Assembly (NCBI GenBank): GCA_037178855.1
Contig: JASJZC010000006.1
Coordinates: 8,040,501 to 8,104,500 of the forward strand
Length of the DNA stretch: 64,000 nucleotides
Direction: 5' to 3'
Source: Oscheius sp. JU75
Taxonomy: Eukaryota; Nematoda; Chromadorea; Rhabditida; Rhabditidae
Shown here: in pieces, positions 35,259 through 55,657 of the stretch
Position numbering within the stretch: the first letter of the stretch is position 1
Layout of the letters: the number at the start of each line of letters is the position of its first letter
Translations under genes and position numbers: made by a program
Notes under the pieces: model-generated
Databases searched by the model: none
What the model was told of the DNA's origin: nothing
What the model saw: only the letters and a program-made list of their open reading frames with translations

Positions 35259-35868
35259 ATGTCGCTAGCCTCCAAGACCTTGGCTGTTGCCCGTAGCCAG
35301 GTCCGTCTGGCCTCCTTTCAGTCTGTCCCTACTAATGCCGGAAAGGTGAGCCTTTTTTCCAATTTTAGGTTAACAAAAAATACCTAGACCCCTCCCACCC
35401 TCGACCAGTTCGATCCTCTGAACCCCGGAGAGTGGCAGCTGGGAGCCGCCGGCAAGATCCTTCCCCGTCTCCCGGAGGGAACCCGTGTCGGAAATCTCGT
35501 TATGGGAAAATACGGACTCTACGATCCCGTTCTCAGAAAGCGCGTCAACACCTACGCTGTCAGTTCTTTGCCCGTTAAACTTTGACGAATAGCGAATTTT
35601 TAGCAAGCTCTTATCGATGGAAAGAAGTCTGAAGATGCTGGAACTTTTGACCAGGGAGTCTCGAAGATGGTCAAGATTCTCGGTACGCATCTTTTTCCTT
35701 CGAAATTGCTTCATTCACCGGTTTAGGAACCTGTTGCTTCTTCATCGGGCTCTACAACTTGGCTACTCTCTTGAATGTAGGTCCCTATTTCTCAACAAGT
35801 CTATTGCCATAATTCAGGGAAAGCCGCTGCCGCCCTACACCAACATCAAAGCACCCGGAAGTGCTTAG
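35259..35868 (+). CDS. Small probable mitochondrial inner-membrane protein
   Basis: Five exons join in phase (35259-35345, 35409-35558, 35604-35682, 35727-35776, 35818-35868) to give 138 residues. The N-terminus MSLASKTLAVARSQVRLASF looks like a mitochondrial presequence: basic, hydroxylated, no acidic residues. The middle reads GKILPRLPEGTRVGNLVMGK then YGLYDPVLRKRVNTYA. One membrane helix follows (CCFFIGLYNLATLL), and the protein ends KPLPPYTNIKAPGSA. The ATG lies nine bases behind an ATTTCAG acceptor. Size, presequence and single helix suggest an accessory subunit of a respiratory complex, but I cannot assign which one. Confidence 0.85.
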
Positions 35869-36835
35869 AGAACTCATTTTTGTAGCAGATGTCAATAAGC
35901 AGTGAACGTGTCTTGTATATTCCTTTTTTTTTTAGCTTTTTTTTTTAGCAGTCGGCAAACAAGTGGTCAACTGATCTCTGCCATGACAGGGACCGGCATA
36001 GAGGGACAACCCAAGCAAATTCAACAGGGGGACCTTTTCTGGAATACAAAATCGGGGATAGAAGTGAGAGTGTCGCGCAAATTATGTGGAAAACAAAAGG
36101 GGGAAACTTTGAAGGTGGAGAGGGGGTCACGCAAAAGTTTTGAACCGCAGAAGTCGAGTTCTCCCCTGCAGCAAACTGTAAATGTTGTAAAAAAAAAATA
36201 AGACAACTTATTGCAGTTTACCCGATCTTTTCCATACCCTTCTGAGGACAGGACCGTGGAATCCGTGCGCGATTCTCCCAACTCTTCATGTTTGTCAGCT
36301 CCAAACGATATGGAACTGCTGAAAAAATAGTGATATTGTAGGAAAAATTATGACCAGGCTACCGAAAGGAACAACTTCTGTCGGTCTTCTATGTTTTGCT
36401 CCTTCAAGATTGAGCCAGTGTGCTCCAAATCGTTGCTGATTTAAGCGAGTGAACAGTTTGTCATCTTCCCACTTTTTTTTTCAACTTCGCATATTTTCTA
36501 TGCCAAACTATCAGGCCTCATCGAAAATCGGTAAGAGTTGACATCGTGGAGAAATAATTAAAGCACATTACCAATAGGATCGGTGCACGGCATCTTTTCG
36601 CTCGTCGTCGTGTCTCCCGATGTTGGCAAGGTAAATCCAGGTAGTCGAAAAGTCAAGACTGCAGCTGGGGATCGTGCTGCTGGCGACAGAAAGTTGAGAG
36701 AGGTGGAAGCACAACGAGCCGGGGTCAATGTCTTTAGGGGACGGGGAGCCGGATCCTTCGCGAGCGTCCCGGCTCGAAGCATCCCCAAGGTCCTCACCAC
36801 TTGATTGTGGCCAACTGTTGCGTCAGCCGTCGGCA
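35869..36835. other. Intergenic, no clear gene
   Basis: Poly-T and AT-rich sequence is followed by a GC-richer part (36580-36835) that may hold the upstream piece of the TAG-broken frame. No consistent exon chain was found. Confidence 0.4.
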
Positions 36836-36838
36836 TAG

Positions 36839-37366
36839 AAAGACAGGACCGTCCTCATCAAGATCCGCGACTCTGAAGCCGGCGGACTCTACCGATGCGT
36901 CAAGGAGGGGTCCTTCTTCCACGGTTTCATCCTAGCCATCGAGACGCCACTGCACCTGAAGAAAATCGGCGTCTTCCTGGTCCGTCAGACGATCAAGATG
37001 GAGGCTCGGAGCAGTGATCGGGACCAGTTCGAGGTCTCCCTGCGACTGGCCGAGTCAGAGTACGTTAAGAAGGAAGACGAAGACTGGTACAAGGAGTGTC
37101 TCGCTATGTTCTCTTCGGTAGTCTGCTGTCTCTATGTCGTGTCCGGCCCCAGGCAGAATGGCAGCAAGTGGTTTCGTGGCTGCCGCACGTAGTAGCAGCA
37201 TGTGGAGATGGCCCGACCGATCTAGGACGGATGGGTGGCTGACGACCGGGAAGAAGAGCAGAAAGAAATTGCCGAGCACATCGCGTAGCTCAAGGCTACC
37301 AAGGAGAAGAAAAAGAAGAACAGCCTGGAGACCAAGCCGGGCGACACGAAGATCATCGAAAAGTAG
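36839..37366 (+). pseudogene. Frame interrupted only by TAG codons; Ig-like remnant
   Basis: One frame of 176 codons runs from 36839 to a terminal TAG at 37364 with no TGA or TAA. Internal TAG codons lie at 37190, 37193, 37223 and 37286, and another lies directly upstream at 36836. The first part has DSEAGGLYRCVKEG, an immunoglobulin-like Y-x-C context. The last part is charged: EEEQKEIAEH, then LKATKEKKKKNSLETKPGD. AATAAA follows at 37380. No intron is obvious over the span, so a processed pseudogene is the simplest reading. Each internal TAG sits where a Gln codon would fit, one C-to-T step away. The parent family is not identified. Confidence 0.5.
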
Positions 37367-37577
37367 AAGAATATTCAACAATAAAAACTTTCTTTGTTCC
37401 TCGTCTTTTTCTGGTCTGAGGAGGGTAGAGGGAGTTTTTAAGAGTGTTTCCCACATTTGAGGTCGGTATCCGACTCAAACTCACGAAGAACCTGAATAAC
37501 TGTTGTTCTACATTGACATTGAAAAGAGCAGCATTTCAATAAAAGTACATTCCACTTACATTTATAACAATAACAAT

Positions 37578-37660
37578 TTAGGCTTTGACTGCGTACTTGC
37601 GGAGAGGGAACTTTCTCTCCTTAGCCTGTTGCTTGGCCACCTTCATAGAGTGGCATCTCT
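37578..37660 (-). pseudogene. Ribosomal protein L35-like 3' fragment
   Basis: On the minus strand a short frame ends MKVAKQQAKERKFPLRKYAV followed by KA and TAA, which resembles the conserved C-terminus of large-subunit protein L35. No upstream L35 exons are seen; the frame runs back into low-complexity CT-rich sequence. It is probably a truncated copy. Confidence 0.45.
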
Positions 37661-37664
37661 TTCT

Positions 37665-37985
37665 CTGGTAATCTAGTTGTCTCTCGGTCTTCCTGTCTCT
37701 CTGTTGTTTTGGCTCTGACTCTCTGGGTTATCCTCTGTGTTCCATGCTATGGTAGTTGCTATCTCACACTGTCAGCATGTTGTTTTTGCACCTTTCTTTG
37801 GTAGTCTGCTGTTTTTTTTCTGTTTCTGAGACTACCGTCATCGGTGGTCTACTGTCTCTGTATTAGAAACTTCTCTTACTGGTAGTCTACTGTGTCTGTC
37901 AGTCTGCATGTGCCTGTCTCTGTAGGTCCATTCCAATTTAGTCTACGGAAGTCTACTGTCTCCCTATCTTTCTTTGGTAGTCCAC
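37665..37985. repeat. Degenerate tandem repeat (GGTAGTCTACTGTCTCTG)
   Basis: Imperfect units related to GGTAGTCTACTGTCTCTG recur between 37750 and 37985, with a CTGTCTCT-rich lead-in. It lies between the L35-like fragment and the lactamase-like gene. Confidence 0.7.
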
Positions 37986-38146
37986 TTTCGGTTTTCCTAT
38001 TCCACTGACTCTCTGTGCCTCCGAACGAAGAACAGCAGAATTCTACAAACCGTTTGTAGCGGACCAGTCTGGATGAGCAAGCGCAAGTCTTTATTGCTAT
38101 AAATAAGAACCCGTAACCATCTATGGCACGATTGTGACCGTACGAA

Positions 38147-41100
38147 CTATGATTGAAACAGATCCTCTTCGCCACTCCACCACTCCCAATTGTTGCCAAC
38201 ATGGTGAAGGACATACCCAAGCTCGTGGAAGAAATCTCGCTCAGAGTATTCCTGAAACCGTTCGGATCAATTGACTAAGCTTATGCCTACCTTATTGACT
38301 GTGACAGCGAGACTCAGTCCATTGTCCAGTCTGACCAGCATGGCAGCACTTCCAGGCATCCTGCCGTCATGTTGCCATCCATTGAAGCCCATGATGTTGA
38401 GAGACCAACCGAGTCCGTAGGTATCATTGGACGCGGGTGAGGGCACTGTCCATTCGTCAACCATCATCTTGGAAAGGATGTCTGTGCGGTGGGTGAAGCC
38501 ATCCACTCTGGTCTGGAAAGCCCTTAGAATTAGGGTTGACCTCGACCCGTCTCGTCGCTTTTCGAGACGTGCTAGAACTCTTGCAAATGGGCCAGCCCCC
38601 CTATTTCCCCCTCTTCCACATCTATGATTCACTTAGTTGGAAAGGCAACTTTGCCCAAGACACTGGTTAACTCGAAAAATAGCCTGTCACTTACCATGTA
38701 CATTAACAACTGAATCGGACTGGCGATCCATCCTCCCCAGGGACCAATTCGGGCTGGTGGCAACATCTCATACGGGTTGAATCCAAGACCCGTTCCGCTC
38801 ATGTAGTAGAGAACTTCTCGCGGAGCCCTGTCACTAATAGTCGGTCGTGCCACCTGGATATCGTAAATTCCCGCTGGATTGAAGATGAACTTCTTGATGA
38901 AGTTCTCGTAGCTCATGTCGGAAAAGTACTCGATGATGAATCCGAGAACCTGATATCCGAAATTCGAATAGATCCATTGCTTTCCCGGGGCGTAGTCCAG
39001 TGGAACATTCTCGATCACGAACTCGATCAGCTCTTTCGTGTTCAGACTCGGCTGGATCCAGGCAGCGTCCGATTGGAGATTGTCCCATCCTCCTGCAATG
39101 TTGTGGTACACAAGTACACGTTTTCAACGGCCAAAAGGCAAAAGTTGCTGTTTCCGGAATCAAACCCTGGTCACGCACTTCAAAAGGCGCTGCGCTTGAT
39201 ACTGCGCCATTGATGCAGGCCGCTGCCGAAAACTCGGTTGCCCTATAGCGACCCTAGAATTCGGTCACTGCCACCGGCAGTTGGAAATAGCCTATTGACC
39301 TACCTGAGGTATGTTCCAGTAGATGTCTGACTGTAACCTCGACCACGTACTTCTTGTAGCTTTTCCGTTTCACGAAGGCGTCTTTCAAGAGTCCTTCCCT
39401 GCCGAAAACCTTGTCGTCCAGCTTGAAAGCTCCATTATCTACCAGCCAGAGAATTGCCGTAGCGGTGATTGGCTTCGATACGGAGCCGACTCGAAACTGG
39501 TGATTTGGGGTGACTGGCTCTTCTTCTCGAACGTCGGCGAAACCAAAACCGGCGGCAAACTTGAGTCTCTCATTCTTGGCCAACGCTATGGACAGTCCAG
39601 GAATGTTGAGGTCCTTCATAAAGTGCTCGATCCGCTTGACCAGGAATTCCATCTGGTGATCTTTCAAGAGTTCCGGAGCTCCTTTCAGGTAGCGGACAGG
39701 GATCGGTCTAAAGACGTACTTATTCTCAGTGCAAAACAGAATGACTCGAAAGTATAGTATCCCCAAGGTTGGTATTGGCGACTTTCGATTTCACCTAATT
39801 CCGGGGTCTCAAGGACGCCAACGCTGCGCATGAACTCATGGTCATGAGCTTCGATACGCAGCTTGTTTTCAACCTCGTGGAGTATCGAAGCTGGTGCGCT
39901 ACTTTTAGCGGTCGGAGTACGAGTCGTTACAGCAAGCTCGACTTACCTGTCATCCCAAAGATTCTCCGGATTCGGATAACGATTCGAGTGAAGATTACTC
40001 CAGAGCACGACGAACTGTATCTGTCCGTAGTTGTCCATAAAGTGTGAGATCTGTCGAGGCAGAAACCGAGCATCCTTTTTGAAGTTCCTGTAACTTTCAT
40101 TTATACCCCCAGTTTCTGACAGACTACCTATACATAGCCTGTAGATCCGCGCCCGTAGTCACCTGGCTCCGATGTCCACTTCTCTGCTCCCATATTCCCG
40201 TACAAAGAACCTGAAACGGAGTCATTCGCCCTCTGTAGAACACAGCGAGAAGCTATCGCATTTCCGAGAGTCCGGCCTCGGTGCGCAAAAACGCGAGCAC
40301 ACAACAACTGGACATTCGGTCCCGTGGCGCTTCCGGCAATGAATTGGCACCTCGTCGAACTCAAGAAACTAGAACAAACAGTCATTCTCTGGGGGGCGTC
40401 TATTGTTGTTGTTTTGGAGAACAGAGAACGTACCTGGCGTCGATTGTTGAAGACGCGGAAGGAGGTGGCCACGAAGCCTTTTTGGGTCAGAACCTTGTCC
40501 TTCTGTAGACAAGCATCGAAGGTCAGGCCGTAGTGAGCCTCGTAGTGAGTCTTCGAGCCAAGAGTTGGCTTTTGCCAAACCCCGATGTATCTGCAATTTT
40601 CCTTCTGCCTAAGAGCTGCGGTTTCTGTCTCTGTCTGTCCACTCTGGGAGACTGCTTCTGATATCGGAAAGTTAGTTTTTTTACTGTTCCCAACAGTCAC
40701 AGTAAATCAGTTCTTCAAAATACCTTACACCACTGGTTTGTTCCGATTTCAAATCGGTAACCTACCGTAGCTGGCTTTTCAAAAGAAGAGAAGCTTGCAA
40801 TCAAAATTGCATTTTGTGCGCGATAAAGAGCCCCCGTTGTCATAAGCCAAATCAAATCTTTATCGACGTTTTGCATCGATGGCTAAGTGGCAAGTGGCGC
40901 TGCCAATGTCAGCAAAGGCAGCGGTTCGGACTCCGAGATGTCTTCCTTTGTTTTGACTTTAGTAGCAAAAGTTCAATCTCCACCAGTGTGCGTTGAGTTT
41001 TGTTCTTTTGATCCGTGAGTCATGACTATTGACTTCCCATTGACCACCACTATTCTGTTTGGAGCGCACAGTAAGTGCCTAAAACTCAAGGACCTCTGGT

Positions 41101-42338
41101 CTGCTCTGTACTTCTTCCAAAAGAGTCAACTCACTTTCCTTTCCCCTCTTCCGACCAACCGCAAAGACTCGTCAGTCGAAGGCCCTCCTTCTCGAAGTGC
41201 TTTCGCTGCTCCTCCGAATGCGGCTGTCCCGGCAGCCAGATCTGAACTTCTTCTGTACTCAAGAGAGTCACCACCACTTACCTGAAACTCGACATCCGGG
41301 ATGGTCTCCCAATAGGTCGTGTAGCTGACAGTCCCCGGTTTCTCTTCTTGTCCACAGACCTGGGTTAGGGCTAAGTCCCGGAGCTCATTCTCCCGCACAG
41401 CTTTGACCAGTTCATCGAAAGACATCGGCCCGGGCTTGATGAAGACCGGACCCGAGTACTTGTGCATAATCGCGTAGTAGCTGATTACTAAAGGAGAAAG
41501 TTTGCTTAAAGTCCCGGTCATACCTCCATTGTTGCTATAGTAGCCCATCGAGACCAGACGACCTCCATAGTTGAGGGAGATGGCAAGAACATTGTCCACG
41601 AGAGACTCGTTACCTGGAGAAATGACCTTTCTAATTATTAGAATGGCAATACCAGCTGTCATGACCCATTCCTGTTCATTGGGGGCCGGTGGATGTATTA
41701 CTTGGAGATGGCTGGCCTGCTTTGTGGCGAACCCACCTTGGATTCCGTCGGGACCTGAAGGGATATTATTCTTAGGTGACTGGTTTGGTAGACTATCAGT
41801 AAGAAAGGTTTTTGGCCAGTAGGTTTTTTTTTCGGTTCTGTGAATGATTTCGTTACTGGTCACTGTCCAATCTCATGAACCCATCGGAAGGCTCACGACG
41901 CTTTCTCCGAATGGCTTAGTCGGTAAGAGCTCAGACTTTGGATCTAAAATGAAACGGGTTCGATTCCGAGGCATGACAAAAGGTTTTGTCCCACTCCCAA
42001 ACAGTCGACAACTTTTTTTTGAAACTATTGACCCACTAGCTTAGTCTATTAGCAAGTTTCCTTCATCAGACAGGATTTGCCAAGTTACCTGAAAAATCAG
42101 CTGCTTCCGCATAAGCCCACGTGGACTGTGGCTTCCGTCGAATCGTGGTCTCGTTCGACAATCTATCCCAGACTCTTTGCGGCGCCGTATATGGGTACCT
42201 AACAGCTTTTTGATCACAGAGATTTTCTCCAACTCACGCGTCGAGAGCCGTGTAATGAAGGAACTTTTTGACCTCGACAGTCCGAAACGGCTCAGCTCGT
42301 ATCAGTGGAAAGATTAAGAAGAGTAAGGATGTTAACAT
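38147..42338 (-). CDS. Secreted beta-lactamase-like protein with polyglycine-hydrolase-like repeats
   Basis: Exon 1 (from 42338) encodes a signal peptide, MLTSLLFLIFPLIRA. The N-terminal half contains several copies of the repeat known from polyglycine hydrolases, recognisable as RYAxIWE-like blocks after a (F/L)-G-L-T-like helix. Examples are VSYTTYWETIPDV, FEKEGLRLTSLCGWSEE then YIGVWQKP, HYGLTFDACLQKDKVLTQKG, GIWEQRSGHRSQ, and QIQFVVLWSN. The C-terminal half is a serine beta-lactamase/penicillin-binding-type domain with the S-x-x-K motif in RVGSVSKPIT, a YSN motif in WIYSNFGYQVLG, and QHDGRMPG near the third active-site position. The last exon ends EEDLFQS and TAG at 38147. Eukaryotic introns throughout exclude bacterial contamination. 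An extracellular serine hydrolase or peptidase-like role is inferred; the substrate is unknown. Some middle exon borders (40100-40380) are uncertain. Confidence 0.85.
39820..39905. repeat. Hairpin related to the 26903 element
   Basis: GCTTCGATAC (39848) pairs with GTATCGAAGC (39882), and CTGCGCA/TGGTGCGC flank it. The motif set matches the nested hairpin at 26903-26995. It lies in an intron of the lactamase-like gene. Confidence 0.65.
41905..41977 (+). repeat. tRNA-like element, antisense in intron
   Basis: TGGCTTAGTCGGTAAGAGC is a good A-box and GGTTCGATTCC a perfect B-box at tRNA spacing. The seven-base acceptor arms and the T stem do not pair, so it is a tRNA-derived repeat or pseudogene in an intron of the lactamase-like gene. 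Confidence 0.6.
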
Positions 42339-42385
42339 GGACCAGGCGAGGAGAGGAAGAGGAAGAGAAAAGAACGAGAATCCGA

Positions 42386-42405
42386 CCGCCCCTTTATTGG
42401 GGCGG
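42386..42405. repeat. GC-rich palindrome in short intergenic spacer
   Basis: CCGCCCC and GGGGCGG flank a six-base loop. It lies in the 190-base gap between the small membrane protein gene and the lactamase-like gene, both on the minus strand. Confidence 0.75.
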
Positions 42406-42528
42406 GCACACCTTCAGGCTCTGTGAGCACTGAAACACTACGCAAACAGCGTCTTGCGTCACTTACGGACGCGGCGAGAAAACAAGGTTATTAACAAGGG
42501 AAAACGTCCTATATTTATTGTCAGCTTT

Positions 42529-43744
42529 CTAACTTTTAGCCTCCTCCCGTAGCATCTTCTTCTCGTAGTCCGACCAGTCGTATTTGCACTTGTGGGGCAG
42601 AAATCTAAAATTTTGTTAATTTTTTAAACAAAAATCTATAAAAGGATCACATTTTAGGTCCTTTGCTCTCGCAAAGGGCAAAAAATGGTCATGCCTGCCT
42701 TTCAGAGCTGACCAGATTACGCGACGGGGAGGCAAACATTAGACCGTCTCTCGGTGGTTCAGAAGGATCCAAAAATAGGTACTTACCTATCCGGGACCCC
42801 CTTTAGCCTCATCAGACGCAGTTCCTTCCACTTCTCGTAGTCCTTCTGTGAGTCGCGGACGCATAGGACGACGGAGCAGGGAATTGTGGCCATGCTGAGT
42901 AGGCTGAAAGCCGGAGATCTAGCCTGACAAAGGGGAGAAGGACTCACTATGACATCCGACCGCGTCCTGTCAGCCCGTAGAGGAACATATTTGAAAGAAT
43001 AAAGTTCGTGCCGACGGAAATACATGTCTGCGTGAATCCGGGATCTGGTTCCTTGAAAATCTGAAAATTTTCCGATACTGGTGACCTTGTTCATTGCATC
43101 CTCGCACGAACCTCTGTAATTAGCATTGTGGTCCTTTTTAGTTTATCGGACTCACCGAAATCGACTGTTTCACAAAAACTATGCAATAAATTCACCGAAG
43201 AAACAGGTACCAAAAATATATGGGAGCAAATGTGAACATGGCCATTTCTTCCAGCTTGTTACAGGTTTCTATTCCAGCTGTTAGAAACAGGTAGGAGGAG
43301 GGGGGTTTGAATCAACTTACTATTGGACTACTTAGCAGCTCCCATAACCCGTCTTTTCTACATAATCACACTTGTAAGAGAAATGCTTCCTTGAATTCTT
43401 TACGTTAAATGTAGAGGTCATTCAGTCAGCTTGAAAATAGGTAAAGCAGTTCCGCTGGGCACAAAAAAGCAGTCTTTGGTGATGTAGAAAAAAAAGCCTT
43501 AGAAATTTGCCAAAAATGGAATGTGCCGAGATCGAAAAAGCCAGATTGACAGCGTTCCCCGTGCATAAATAAGCAGCAAGAAGTATAGTTTCGCTTTAAA
43601 ATAATCGAAAACACCACGCGTTGTAAATTTCGGAGGTTCCATCCATAAAACTCAAACAAGGCAAAATTTGTTACGAAACAAAAGACAAAAACGTACCCAG
43701 AAAGCGCTGCTCGACGTCGGCGGATTCTCCTCGTCAATTGTCAT
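42529..43744 (-). CDS. Small membrane protein, unknown
   Basis: The last exons are clear: 43060-42948 encodes FKEPDPGFTQTCISVGTNFI and a helix; the next exon, starting at about 42903 after GGCTTTCAG, encodes LLSMATIPCSVVLCVRDSQK; and 42604-42529 encodes FLPHKCKYDWSDYEKKML and ends AKS with TAG. All three join in phase. A first exon MTIDEENPPTSSSAFW (43744-43697) and a middle piece with MFTFAPIYFWYLFLR are likely but their joins are weaker. The protein would be roughly 140-160 residues with two or three short hydrophobic segments and a charged C-terminus, like many small organelle membrane proteins. The family is not recognised. It lies between the kinase N gene and the lactamase-like gene on the same strand. 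Confidence 0.65.
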
Positions 43745-44224
43745 TAAATCTTCAAACTTTCGCTACAAAATTCGTTGAAGAAATAGGTATACCAAAGCCC
43801 AGTCTATACAGCTCTTCTTCCATCTCCAATAAAACAGCTGAATACGAGGTTTTTATTCAAACAGGTAAGCGAAAAAGAAGAGGGGTAGGAACTATTAGAT
43901 TTTACTGCTTTTACATGGAAGCATGCTGGGGGTAAGTTGGGGGGTGAAGAGGGGTCCTACAAATTGCACTTTGCCACTAATAATTAGAAAATATACACGT
44001 CGGTCTTTTTCGGGAGAAAGTCAGAAAAACAAATGCTAAAGCGGGAGAGAATGGAGGCACAGGTACGCGAAATTTCAGAGGGTCTGGGTGTGAGCAAATG
44101 ACTTGAGAGACAAGGCCAATGGGGTGCGTAGAGAGAGACTACCTGTATTTACGGGGGGCGTATTGCATAGGGTGGGGGAGGCATAGAACAAGTGAATGGG
44201 TCGAGGTTATACAGGCTAGCAGAC

Positions 44225-54325
<10,101 letters not shown>

Positions 54326-55657
54326 AGTCCAAATCTGTTATTGATTAGAGAAGAGTGGAAGAAGGCGACGGGGGGCGATAAGGAGATGGTGTGAAAATGC
54401 TAAAAAGCGGAATTGCGGTCTATGCGAGTTGATAAGCAAGAGGAAGCGAGAGAGAAATTAAGGATTATTTGTTAACACAAGAAGATAACCAGGATCGATT
54501 GTTTTTATCTCGATTTTCCCGAAAAAGAAACATCAACTTGGTAAAGTCCATGTAGTATCCACTGCAATGGAACACCGGGCTGTGTGTCACACAACTTGTA
54601 AAAGCGCTAGGAGGCCCCCGACGAGGCAGCAGCAGTGGGCGGGTCTCCTCTCTGCTTTTTGACACCGATGAATGATAGCCAACAAGTTTAATCCGTCCCT
54701 GCTCTACCTCATATGGTCAGAGGACATTTTTTTTTTACAAGAAATTGTAGGGAAAAACATGGGAAAATGGAATAGTCAGAACGAAAAGGACATGCATAAC
54801 TGGGCGATCAGACTGACACGCGATAAGGGCTCCGAAACATAATCGAGCATATAAATGTGGGATAAACTGTGATTTCACCGTGAAAAATCAAAAGAGAATG
54901 GTTATAAAAACGATGAAGCTGGCTCAAGTTCGCTGCTATCGGGGTCAATGAACGCTAGAATGGACTGAACCTTGAACAGACAATGTTTTAGGTTATATTA
55001 AGGATGATCTTAGTGTTTTGGTCAATCTGAATGAGCAAATTAACAAATGAATTGACTTCCGGAATTTGACTCCCGAAATTCCAAAAGCAAACAGCAGGCG
55101 TATTGCGACCATGGCAAGGTTATCGTCCCAAGACCAAGGACCACACGCTCTTAGTTGATCTGGCTACTTTTTCGATAAAAACTAACTGAGAAAAGGAGAA
55201 AAAAGGGAAAGAGCAGAAGGAAGAAGAAAACAATTTCTTGAAAGCACTTGAAATTCAAATTTGCCGCCGCATGGTCACGCTCAAATGAGTTTGGCGGGAA
55301 AGGCTGGAACGAGAAGGATTGGAAAAAATCGCAAATTTCTGCCGTTATTCAACCCATTTTTAGCTGACATGTAAGGTATTTTACACGCCACTTTCAAAGA
55401 ACACACTTAGAACTCGTGCAAAACACATCAAAAAGCTATAGAAAAAGAATTATTTGAAAAAGGTGGAATCTCTTCCTCTTCCAAAGTATTACCGGGAAAT
55501 CAGGGGTCCTAGATAGTAAAACAACTAAATCTAATACTTCTTGTGCATTGTCAAAATTCTTTTGAACGGTGACTGCCAATCGAAACCGTTTCTGTCTCAA
55601 TAGCCGTTCTCCCACAGACCATATGAAGTCTCACATCAGTCGTCAGTTCAACCAGCC
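54326..55657. other. Intergenic upstream of kinase N
   Basis: AT-rich sequence with no coding chain. It should contain the kinase N promoter, but I see no distinct core element. Confidence 0.4.

Noticed and set aside
38147-42338. Bacterial contamination suggested by the beta-lactamase fold
   Set aside because: Multiple spliceosomal introns, a eukaryotic signal-peptide exon and neighbouring nematode genes argue against it.
43738-43935. Plus-strand frame starting MSLNLQTFATKFVEEIG
   Set aside because: No partner exon or homology; it overlaps the start of the minus-strand small membrane protein gene.
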